Source: Oscillospiraceae bacterium (lineage in GTDB: Bacteria > Bacillota > Clostridia > Oscillospirales > Oscillospiraceae). From it: a DNA stretch of 32,672 bases. Below the pieces are notes generated by a model. The model was not told the origin of the DNA. It did not search any database and worked only from the letters and a program-made list of their open reading frames with translations. The stretch covers positions 1 to 32,672 of the forward strand of contig JAFTTQ010000071.1 of the NCBI GenBank assembly GCA_017466665.1, read 5' to 3'. Both the position numbers and the translations under genes were made by a program. Below, piece by piece: positions 15,482 to 22,812 of this stretch (within the stretch, counting starts at the first letter, position 1; every line of letters starts with the position of its first letter).

Positions 15482-17055
15482 CTGTAATCCTCCTCATTCT
15501 TTGTGGACGGAATTACATTGTAAACGATCAGCGACAGCACAGCTACCACAACAAACACAAGGATACCGATAATAGATGCCAGGTAGTACTTGGTTTCCGC
15601 ACTGTTCAGGGTCATCTTATACAGCCATGTGATCAAAAGGTCTGTATGGCTGACGGATACACCGCCTGCACTGCCGATCTGGGTGTTCAGCAGCGGGCTG
15701 TTGTTTGTCAGGAGGTAGATCACGTTGAAGTTATTTAAGTTGTTTACAAAGCTTGTCAGCAGGTAAGGGCCCATAACGAACATCATATAGGGCAGGGTGA
15801 TCTTGGTGTACTGCTGTATGGTGTTGGCGCCGTCGATCCGGGAGGATTCGTAAAGATCCTGGGGAATATTCATCAAAATACCCGTTGCCATCAGCATGAT
15901 GTGGGGAATACCGACCCAAATATTGATCACAATGACCAGTATTCTTGCGGTAAGGGGATTCTGCCACAGGGACATCTGATTGGCGTCCACCATACTCTGG
16001 GGAAGCAGATTCCAGTTTATAAGCAGCTTGCCGATGATGCCGGAGGAATCAAACAATTTGGAAACATACAAAAGGGATACGAACTGGGGAACTGCGATGG
16101 TCATAACCAGAACGGTTCTCCAGAATTTTTTGATCTTGATGCCCTTCTTGTTGATCATAATGGCGACGAACATACCCAGGAAGTAGTTGGTGAAGGTGGC
16201 GAAAAATGCCCACATCAGCGTCCAGGACAGGATCTCGCCGAAGGCAAGACCTAAGCCGCCCTTGCCAAAGTTGAACATCTCGTTGAAGTTCTCAAGACCG
16301 ACCCAGCTAAAGAGGTTGGCGTAGCCGTCGTGAGCAGCATCATAGCTGGTAAAAGCGATCAGCACCATATAAATAATGGGCAGAACGGTAAATACCAAAA
16401 TACCGGTAATGGGCAGTGCCAGCAGGGTCTTATGGAACTGGTCGTCCAGCAGGGATTTTAAGTCATCCTTGCCGCTTCTGACCCGCTTGCCCTTGGCGGT
16501 AATGTCCATACAGATCCGGCACTGCTTGACCTGCAAACGCCAGGTGTAAATAAACGCGATAATGAAAATGATGGTCAAAAGTCCGTAAAGCAGGACTTTT
16601 ACAGAGTCGTCACCGCCGACCCAATAATCCACATCGAAAATGGGGTCGTACTGGAAGCCGCCCTGTACCGTACCAACGGTTGCGCCGGTCTGGAACCAGT
16701 TGCCCTTGCTCAGCCAGTAGATACCGCCGCTGGGCAGGAGCATATATCCGATAAATACTACCTCAAACAGCAAAAACAGCAGTCCCCGCATAATTTGACC
16801 GTAGTAAAGATTTCCAAAGCCAAAAATGAAAAATGAGAGCTTGACAGCCCAGTTGCCTTTTGTGAAAGTGGTGAAAATATCTTTAAATTCGTTTTTGATC
16901 GCCAGACCGCAGTTTTTGAAGAAATTCAGGATCGCAAGACCGATACCCTTGAAAAAACCGGGAATGGCACAGAAAAACAGCTTCAGCTTATATAAAAATG
17001 CCTGAAGCCTATTGAGCTTTAAATACTCTAAGTCATTTAGTCTCTTCATAAGCAA
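15478..17055 (-). CDS. Maltodextrin-type ABC permease, MalF/MdxF family
   Basis: A 525-aa permease, partner of the MalG-like subunit. A helix-rich N-terminal part of about 100 residues with extra hydrophobic and amphipathic segments precedes the typical core, and an external region with GGFQYDPIFDVDYWVGG follows. The EAA loop reads ESSRIDGANTIQQYTKITLP. The start is unusual. The SD AAGGAGG is 28 bases from the TTG at 17055 and 34 from the ATG at 17049. A perfect hairpin in between shortens the distance to nine bases for the TTG, so I keep the TTG start. The ATG would drop two residues. Confidence 0.88.
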   Translation of the reverse strand: MLMKRLNDLEYLKLNRLQAFLYKLKLFFCAIPGFFKGIGLAILNFFKNCGLAIKNEFKDIFTTFTKGNWAVKLSFFIFGFGNLYYGQIMRGLLFLLFEVVFIGYMLLPSGGIYWLSKGNWFQTGATVGTVQGGFQYDPIFDVDYWVGGDDSVKVLLYGLLTIIFIIAFIYTWRLQVKQCRICMDITAKGKRVRSGKDDLKSLLDDQFHKTLLALPITGILVFTVLPIIYMVLIAFTSYDAAHDGYANLFSWVGLENFNEMFNFGKGGLGLAFGEILSWTLMWAFFATFTNYFLGMFVAIMINKKGIKIKKFWRTVLVMTIAVPQFVSLLYVSKLFDSSGIIGKLLINWNLLPQSMVDANQMSLWQNPLTARILVIVINIWVGIPHIMLMATGILMNIPQDLYESSRIDGANTIQQYTKITLPYMMFVMGPYLLTSFVNNLNNFNVIYLLTNNSPLLNTQIGSAGGVSVSHTDLLITWLYKMTLNSAETKYYLASIIGILVFVVVAVLSLIVYNVIPSTKNEEDYR

Positions 17056-17058
17056 AAC

Positions 17059-17077
17059 ATATAAACCAAGTTTATAT
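17059..17077 (-). promoter_or_regulatory. Perfect hairpin between SD and start codon of the MalF-like gene
   Basis: On the - strand ATATAAAC and GTTTATAT pair around TTG. The SD AAGGAGG occupies 17084-17090, six bases before the hairpin, and the TTG start lies three bases after it. If folded, the effective SD-start spacing is nine bases. It could alternatively be a DNA operator palindrome. Confidence 0.6.
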
Positions 17078-17102
17078 CACGATCCTCCTTTATAATATAA
17101 TG

Positions 17103-17168
17103 AAAAGGCATTGCTTGCTGATACACAAGACAGGTTGTTGTCCTTGTATGCCGGCGAACAATGCCTTA
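17103..17168 (-). other. Long imperfect hairpin between binding-protein and permease genes
   Basis: AAGGCATTG at one end pairs with CAATGCCTT at the other, with inner ATACACAAG / CTTGTAT pairing. No T-run follows. Together with the hairpin at 17183-17201 it fills the gap between the two genes, which suggests a messenger processing or stability element. Confidence 0.6.
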
Positions 17169-17182
17169 ATGACCGAAGGGAA

Positions 17183-17201
17183 GGGGAGCCTTGGGCTCCC
17201 C
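17183..17201 (-). other. Strong intercistronic stem-loop after the binding-protein gene
   Basis: GGGGAGCC pairs with GGCTCCCC around a three-base loop, 17 bases after the stop codon on the - strand. It is not followed by a T-run, so it is better explained as a 3' stabilising or partial-stop element. That would leave the binding protein more abundant than the permeases, as known for malE-type operons. Confidence 0.65.
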
Positions 17202-17218
17202 TCGACCCTAAGATTATA

Positions 17219-18790
17219 TTATTCAGCAGGAACCAGGGTGATGGTTGCGCCCTGGGCACCATCCCATACAAATACGACCTGATAGGTGCCGTCAGCCTCA
17301 ACAACGATATTGCCGCCGTTGAACTCAACACCGAAGTTGTTGTCCCAGGACAGACCCTGACGAACCTTGAACTCCTCGCCGGCCTTCATTTCGATGGCAA
17401 CGGAGGTCCAGGTGTTCTCGGGCTCCTCGGTCATGGTGAAGTCGGTGTCCCAGTTGGTGCCGCCGACAGAACCGATAACAGTCCATGCTCTTCTCTGCTC
17501 GGGAGTCAGCTTGAACAGCTCAGCGATGGTTGCGTCGTACTCGTCCAGAGCAGTCTGCAGATCAGCCTCGCTGGCAGCAGCCTTAGCGTCAGCGCCCAGC
17601 AGCTTGGCAATGTCCCACCAGGAGCCGTGGATCTGACCCTGAGGCAGACCGTACTCGCCCTGCTTTGCCAGCGCGGCCAGGGAGACGTCAGCCTGAACAG
17701 CCTCAGAGGCCTGAGCGTTCTTGTTGGAGGGGCCCCAGCCGAACTGGGTGAATCTCTGGTTCTGGCATTCCTCGTTGGTCAAATACTGAGCAAGCATAGA
17801 CAGAACAGCAGCCTTCTTGGTGTCGGTCTGAGGCTTAACGCCCATCAGCTTGTTGCCGGTGTAGGAGCCCAGGTGATAGGTGGTGCCGTCAACGGTGAAG
17901 GAGGGCAGGTCGGTAGCGCCCAGGTTCTCGCCAAAGTGGTTGGCAGCGTCGGTAGCAGCCCAGGTGCCGGTGATGACAATGCCTGCATCGGTGAAGATAT
18001 CAGCATTGCTGTCGTAAGCAGGGGACTTAGCCAGCTTTTCCATACCCTTCATAGCGATCAGACCCTCGGGGGAGTTGAAGGTATCGTCGATGGAGATGAA
18101 CTCACCGTTCTCGTCCATAGTCCAGTTGGAAACACAACCGGTGGCAAAGAAGAAGGAAGCGGTGTACCAGCCGTTCTCCAGGGGATAACGGAACTTCACA
18201 TTGTTCTGCTCGCACTTTGCGATCAGAGCTTCCAGGCTCTCAACATCTTCATCGGAGAAGATGCTGGTGTCGTAGTACATGTAGTAGCCGTTGTCGCTGG
18301 TCATGGGGTAAGCATAGATGGTGCCGGCAACGGTAGCAGCTGCAACGGAGCCAGCGTCGTTGTTGGCGGTGATGGTCTCACAAGCGCCCTTGCCGGGAGC
18401 TGCCAGAGCAGCGGCCTGCACCAGGCGAGCCATCTGGTCCTGAGCAAAGCAGTAGATGTCAGGAGCGGATGCAACGTCAGCGATGACCTTGGAGCCTGCA
18501 TCGGCTTCGGTAACGCCTTCAATGGAAGCATTGATGATGATGCCGGGGTTAGCAGCCTCGAAAGCGTCGATCTGCTGCTGTGTCAGCTCAGCAACGCCTT
18601 CCTTTTCGGATACCCACATGGTGATGTCATAGGTACCGGCAAGCTGTGCCGCGGGATCGGTGTTGCCACCTTGATTGCCGCCAGCGTTGCCGCCGTTGGG
18701 GGTTGTGGCACCGGAATTACCGCCGCAAGCTGCGAAGCAGGATACGACCATTACCAGTGCCAAAATCAGGGATAAGATTTTGGTCTTCAT
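17219..18790 (-). CDS. Malto-oligosaccharide-binding lipoprotein with C-terminal SusE/F-like domain
   Basis: A 523-aa solute-binding lipoprotein. The signal peptide ends at CFAAC (lipid Cys21), followed by a Gly/Asn linker (GGNSGATTPNGG). Residues about 50-430 are a family 1 (MalE-like) binding fold: YDITMWVSEKEGVAELTQQQ, APDIYCFAQDQMARL, YAYPMTSDNGYYMYYD, GTWAATD. Residues 434-523 form an extra domain (WTVIGSVGGTNW, then EFKVRQGLSWDNNFG, NIVVEADGTYQVVF) that resembles the starch-binding SusE/SusF modules of Bacteroidota and pullulanase-type accessory domains. The length exceeds usual MalE proteins by about that domain. SD AAAGGAGG precedes the ATG. First gene of the transporter operon. Confidence 0.9.
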   Translation of the reverse strand: MKTKILSLILALVMVVSCFAACGGNSGATTPNGGNAGGNQGGNTDPAAQLAGTYDITMWVSEKEGVAELTQQQIDAFEAANPGIIINASIEGVTEADAGSKVIADVASAPDIYCFAQDQMARLVQAAALAAPGKGACETITANNDAGSVAAATVAGTIYAYPMTSDNGYYMYYDTSIFSDEDVESLEALIAKCEQNNVKFRYPLENGWYTASFFFATGCVSNWTMDENGEFISIDDTFNSPEGLIAMKGMEKLAKSPAYDSNADIFTDAGIVITGTWAATDAANHFGENLGATDLPSFTVDGTTYHLGSYTGNKLMGVKPQTDTKKAAVLSMLAQYLTNEECQNQRFTQFGWGPSNKNAQASEAVQADVSLAALAKQGEYGLPQGQIHGSWWDIAKLLGADAKAAASEADLQTALDEYDATIAELFKLTPEQRRAWTVIGSVGGTNWDTDFTMTEEPENTWTSVAIEMKAGEEFKVRQGLSWDNNFGVEFNGGNIVVEADGTYQVVFVWDGAQGATITLVPAE

Positions 18791-18825
18791 AAAATGAATC
18801 CTCCTTTAAGTTTGTTGATACGCCC

Positions 18826-18837
18826 TTAAGCGCTTAA
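18826..18837. promoter_or_regulatory. LacI-family or CcpA (cre-like) operator
   Basis: Perfect palindrome TTAAGCGCTTAA, whose central TAAGCGCTTA matches the core of catabolite-responsive elements and of other LacI-family sites. It covers the predicted transcription start of the transporter operon, a position that gives repression by roadblock or polymerase exclusion. Confidence 0.75.
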
Positions 18838-18839
18838 TC

Positions 18840-18868
18840 ATTATAATGGGTTTTGTCAGTTTCGTCAA
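18840..18868 (-). promoter_or_regulatory. Near-consensus sigma-A promoter of the transporter operon
   Basis: TTGACG, 17 bases, TATAAT on the - strand. The +1 is expected near 18833, in the middle of the palindrome at 18826-18837. The leader is about 40 bases. Confidence 0.9.
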
Positions 18869-18960
18869 CAGCAAGATATTTCCTATACGGGGATTTGTTA
18901 ATTGTGCGCAATAAAAACGAAGAAAATTTTGACATAATGACAAGAAAAAATTACAATTTT

Positions 18961-19001
18961 GTCACTGAAAATTTACAAAAGAACATTTAATTTTCAGTGA
19001 C
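18961..19001 (-). terminator. Terminator-like hairpin after the amylase gene
   Basis: A perfect 13-bp inverted repeat, GTCACTGAAAATT and AATTTTCAGTGAC, with a 15-base loop, lies 21 bases after the amylase stop. T-rich sequence follows on the - strand but there is no clean T-run. It separates the enzyme operon from the transporter operon. Confidence 0.6.
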
Positions 19002-19022
19002 GGACAATCGGGAAAAATGTAT

Positions 19023-20771
19023 CTATTTTAGGATCACACTTGTCTGCCCGCTAAGGGTCAGGACAGTGCCCTCCAGACGTGCTTCTCCAACACCGATGTA
19101 GTCGCAAAGCGTGGTAAAGGAATACCCCTCAAGATCCTTGCAGGTGCTTAGATCAATGGATATCTCCTCCGTTGCGGTGTTGTGGAAGATGGCCAGCATT
19201 TCCACGTCGTATCCAATCAAAAAGCCGCCCATATTCTTTTCACCGCAGCTTACAGCCCTGTAATCACCCCGGGCAATGGCGGGATATTTGTGGCGGATGG
19301 CGATGAGCTGACAATAATAATTGTACAGGCTGCTGCTGTCAGCGATCTGACCGGCAACCGTTGTTGAGATCTGCTTTTCAGCGGGGTAGGTGCTGCCGAC
19401 CGGATCCTTAATCAGGTCATCGTCCCCCCAAAGCATAGCAAGACGGCGGTTGGCATCGGTGCTTTCACCGCCACGGGAGCCGCGCATACCCAATTCCTCG
19501 CCGTAGTAGATCACAGGAGAGCCGGAGCAGAGGATATAAAGGTTTGCCGCCATCTTCATATGGTTTTCGGTGACGAAAGACCCCGCGATCCTGTCCATAT
19601 CGTGATTGGATAAAAAGGGCATCAGCATGGCATCCTGGTTTTTTTCTTGCATTCTTTCCTGGAAGGATTCCACATAGCTTGTAAACTTAGAAATGGCATT
19701 GCCCTTGGCGGCAGCGGCGATTACACCCTCCGCCTGCGCCATTGAGAAATTGAAGCAGTTCATGGCTTCATAGTATTCCAAAATTTCTGTTTCGCCTGAC
19801 CAGCACTCTCCCACGCAGTAGATATCCGGGCAGTAGGCGGTGAGCTCCTGCATATACCAGTTCCAAAAATCCACACTTTTTGCTGTATCACCGTAATAGA
19901 TGTACTTGACCGCGTCAAAGCGGAAGCCGTCAACACCCAGATCCAGGTAATATTTGGCAATATCCAGCATTTCCTCCCGCACCTTGGTGTTATCGTAGTT
20001 CAGCTCAGGCATATCGCCGGAAAAGTTGCACTCATACCACCAGTCCACACCGGCAATTTTTTGATAGGTGACACCATTGGCTTTATCGGCAGTTGAAACA
20101 CAGGTGTAATAATCGTAGTAGGGATTCTCAGTATCTCCGCTTGCCCTTGCCGCCTTAAACTCTGTAAACCAGGGATGCTGGCTGGAGGTGTGGTTGATCA
20201 CAAGATCGAGGATCAGTTTTACATTACGCTGGTCACAAAGCGTTATCAGCTCCTTTAGATCTTCCTCTGTACCAAAACGCCAGTCGATCTCATAATAGTT
20301 TTTGGCATCGTATTTGTGGTAAGAAGGGGAGGTGAAGATAGGGGAGAGCCAAATGCCCTGGATTCCCAGGCTCTTGCCGGAGTTGATGTTGCCGTCATTG
20401 AGATAATCAAGGCGGTTGATTAGTCCCCGCAGGTCACCGATCCCATCGCCGTTGGAGTCGGAAAAAGACCCCACAAAGACCTGATAAAAGGTGCGGTAAT
20501 TATCATCAATTGGGTCTGCCATAGCTGCTGGAGGTTCCGAATCGTTTGCTGGCGGGGGAGTGCATCCGGTAATTCCCAGTACAATTACCAATGCAAGCAG
20601 CAAACAAACCCCTTTCTTGAAAGATTTATTTGAGTTTAAACGGGTTTTGAATGGCTCTCCTGTATGGGAGCTGTCACCGCAGGTGACTGAGGGGTTAACC
20701 CCTCCGCCCAGTGTGTGCACTGGGCACCTCCCCTGAAGGGGAGGCATAATGCGTCTTGCTTTATTTATCAT
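19023..20771 (-). CDS. GH13 alpha-amylase family lipoprotein
   Basis: Secreted, membrane-anchored GH13 enzyme acting on alpha-1,4 (or 1,6) glucans. Catalytic regions are all present: DLVINHTSS, GFRFDAVKYIY with the nucleophile Asp, CVGECW with the acid Glu, and FLSNHDMDR. GDGIGDLRGLINRLDYL places it near neopullulanase/oligo-1,6-glucosidase types. I choose the ATG at 20771: AGAGG lies upstream, and it overlaps the galactanase stop as ATGA. This gives 582 aa and puts the lipobox LGITGC (Cys70) after about 50 extra residues encoded by a run of palindromes (20654-20744), so secretion may be impaired or use a later start. The open frame continues upstream without an SD. Confidence 0.87.
   Translation of the reverse strand: MINKARRIMPPLQGRCPVHTLGGGVNPSVTCGDSSHTGEPFKTRLNSNKSFKKGVCLLLALVIVLGITGCTPPPANDSEPPAAMADPIDDNYRTFYQVFVGSFSDSNGDGIGDLRGLINRLDYLNDGNINSGKSLGIQGIWLSPIFTSPSYHKYDAKNYYEIDWRFGTEEDLKELITLCDQRNVKLILDLVINHTSSQHPWFTEFKAARASGDTENPYYDYYTCVSTADKANGVTYQKIAGVDWWYECNFSGDMPELNYDNTKVREEMLDIAKYYLDLGVDGFRFDAVKYIYYGDTAKSVDFWNWYMQELTAYCPDIYCVGECWSGETEILEYYEAMNCFNFSMAQAEGVIAAAAKGNAISKFTSYVESFQERMQEKNQDAMLMPFLSNHDMDRIAGSFVTENHMKMAANLYILCSGSPVIYYGEELGMRGSRGGESTDANRRLAMLWGDDDLIKDPVGSTYPAEKQISTTVAGQIADSSSLYNYYCQLIAIRHKYPAIARGDYRAVSCGEKNMGGFLIGYDVEMLAIFHNTATEEISIDLSTCKDLEGYSFTTLCDYIGVGEARLEGTVLTLSGQTSVILK
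20654..20744. repeat. Run of five adjacent palindromes inside the amylase N-terminus
   Basis: In order on the + strand: GCTCTCC/GGGAGC (20654-20671), GTCACC gca GGTGAC (20673-20687), GGGGTTAACCCC (20691-20702), GCCCAGTG/CACTGGGC (20706-20725), CCTCCCCT/AGGGGAGG (20727-20744). Four of the five are perfect. The stretch keeps the reading frame open between the start codon and the signal peptide. It is unlike the flanking sequence in base use and looks like an inserted dispersed repeat. Confidence 0.85.
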
Positions 20772-22795
20772 ATCTGTTTTTCCTCTTTCACGGAGTTGAG
20801 CATAGCGTCGTCGATCTTGCCCCAGGCGTTTGGCCCGGCACATTTAACATAAATGCCAACGGAAATGGTATCTCCTTCGGTATAGGGGATGCTTTCAATT
20901 TTTGCGGTGTGCCATTCGTTGTATACCGTAATGAGAGAATCCGCTTTGTATTGGATTTCCCCGTTGATTTTCACATAGGCATAGATCTCTGTTGCACCGC
21001 CGTCACCGCCCATAATGGAGATGGCGTAATCATATTTGCCGGTCTTGAGGTTTTCTACATTCTGTTCCAAGGTAAATTCCACTGTATTGGCGGAAGCACC
21101 CCAGAAATGATAGTGCTTCGTGCCGGTCAGGGAGTCGGTCACCTTGTCTTCGACTTGTAATTCATCAAAGCTGTCAAGGACAGTGGCAGTCCATTCACTG
21201 TCACCGTCTTCAAAGCTCCAGTTTTTCAGGAAATTGTACTCTACCATAGAAATATAGCACTTGGCTTCCATTCCCCCGGCAGTACCTGAAATGGTGTATT
21301 TTGCTGTGCCGCCCTGCTTCATGGCATCGGTATCCACGGCCTCCCAGGTGACGGGGATTGCCTGCTTGCTGTTATCCCGCATAACTGCGTTGACGGTCTC
21401 CGGCAGGATAATATCCCCATTCAGGTCGATGATAAGCTCTGTATCTTCGATGGCATCGGCTTTGTTTTCCGGCGTGTTTCCGTTTTGGACAAGGGCGAAT
21501 ACCTTTAGTGCTTCCGTGGCCTTTCCGTCCTTATCGAAAAATGCCTGATTGTCAACGGCGCAGCCGCCGTACCATTTGCCAGCGTCGTCAGGATCATATT
21601 CAGCAGCGTAGGAGGATGCCCAGCCTGAGCCGTGCTTCTCCCAAAGTGCCAGATTTTTCTCATAGCTGCTGCCGCCAACACCGATCCAGGTGCCCTCCCA
21701 ATAAAATACGCCGATGCCGTTTGCGGTCTTGTTTGCCACCGTATCGATCACATCCCGGACAAGGTTTGCCTGACCCTGCTGGGTAAAGGGATAGTTCTTT
21801 ACGATTCCACCCCCATCACCGATGGTGTTGCCGGAAAAGTCGCTGTCCCCGGCGGTGAACGCGTAGGAGGTCTCTGCCACCATAACCTTTTTGTTATATG
21901 TATTGGCTATGTCAGAAAGCACCTGGGCAAGATTGTCTAATGTACCGTGCCAGAAGGGATAGTAGGAGGATGCGAAAACATCGTAGTCCACCTGATAGTA
22001 TTCTAAGTTCTTGCCGTAGCTTTCGTAGCTCTCTGCTTTTTCAGGGTTGGCAAAATGTACCGCGATCAAAGCATTGGGACAGACCTCACGAACGGCTTTG
22101 GAGCCGGCATTCATAAGCTGCGTGATCTTTTTCCAGCCGCCAAGTGCCTGACTGGATTCTCCGCACATAGCACCGTTGGTCTCGTTGCCGATCTGCACCA
22201 TACCCACATCCACGCCGGCATCCACCAGCTTTTGCAGGCAGTCCTTGGTGTATTGGTACAGTGCTTCGGTTTTTTCATCGAGGGACATATTTTTCCAGGC
22301 CTTTGGTACCATTTGTTTGCTGGGATCTGCCCAAAAATCGGAGTAATGGAAATTGACCAGCAGCTTCATACCGTATTGCGTTGCCCGTTTACCGATGGCG
22401 ATGGCGTTATCAAGATCGCAGTTGCCGCCGCCATAGCCGTTGCCGTTTAGGTCATAGGGGTCATTCCAGATCCTGACGCGAATATAATTGATGCCGTTAT
22501 TGCTGAGAATCTCATAGACATCTTTTTCTATGCCGTCATGATCGTAGTATGTAACACCGCTTTGCTCCAATGCAGGCACACAGGATGCATCCATTCCCAA
22601 AATGAAATCCTCAGGCAGAGCCTCCACCTTTTTCACATACAGGGAATCCGAGCTAACGTTGTTAAGCATCCTATTCGGTCTCCAATCCTTGTTGATTTCC
22701 TTTTGGGATGCCTGGGGCTGCGGCTCTGTGCCGCAGCCGGCAAGCATTGTAAGGAGCATGGAAAGAAACAGCATAGATGAAATGATCCGTTTCAT
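20768..22795 (-). CDS. GH53 endo-beta-1,4-galactanase lipoprotein
   Basis: A 675-aa surface enzyme cutting beta-1,4-galactan side chains of type I arabinogalactan. It has signal peptide and lipobox LAGC (Cys21). The GH53 domain shows FILGMDASCVPALEQSG, YIRVRIWNDPYD, LVNFHYSDFWADP, the acid/base Glu in MVQIGNETNGAMCGE and the nucleophile Glu in VMVAETSYAF. A bacterial Ig-like domain (near residue 480) and a C-terminal beta-sandwich starting NWSFEDGDSEW, probably a galactan-binding CBM61-like module, follow. I chose the ATG at 22795 (AGGAGAA upstream). The ATG at 22813 overlaps the pullulanase stop but has no SD. It is odd among starch genes. Confidence 0.92.
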   Translation of the reverse strand: MKRIISSMLFLSMLLTMLAGCGTEPQPQASQKEINKDWRPNRMLNNVSSDSLYVKKVEALPEDFILGMDASCVPALEQSGVTYYDHDGIEKDVYEILSNNGINYIRVRIWNDPYDLNGNGYGGGNCDLDNAIAIGKRATQYGMKLLVNFHYSDFWADPSKQMVPKAWKNMSLDEKTEALYQYTKDCLQKLVDAGVDVGMVQIGNETNGAMCGESSQALGGWKKITQLMNAGSKAVREVCPNALIAVHFANPEKAESYESYGKNLEYYQVDYDVFASSYYPFWHGTLDNLAQVLSDIANTYNKKVMVAETSYAFTAGDSDFSGNTIGDGGGIVKNYPFTQQGQANLVRDVIDTVANKTANGIGVFYWEGTWIGVGGSSYEKNLALWEKHGSGWASSYAAEYDPDDAGKWYGGCAVDNQAFFDKDGKATEALKVFALVQNGNTPENKADAIEDTELIIDLNGDIILPETVNAVMRDNSKQAIPVTWEAVDTDAMKQGGTAKYTISGTAGGMEAKCYISMVEYNFLKNWSFEDGDSEWTATVLDSFDELQVEDKVTDSLTGTKHYHFWGASANTVEFTLEQNVENLKTGKYDYAISIMGGDGGATEIYAYVKINGEIQYKADSLITVYNEWHTAKIESIPYTEGDTISVGIYVKCAGPNAWGKIDDAMLNSVKEEKQI

Positions 22796-22812
22796 ATAGT
22801 TTCTCCTGTTCA

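Noticed and set aside
17111..18775. Long + strand open frame of 554 codons
   Set aside because: It runs antisense to the binding-protein gene, has no SD and reads as low-complexity Gly/Val/Leu sequence; the - strand frame has signal peptide, lipobox and clear family motifs.
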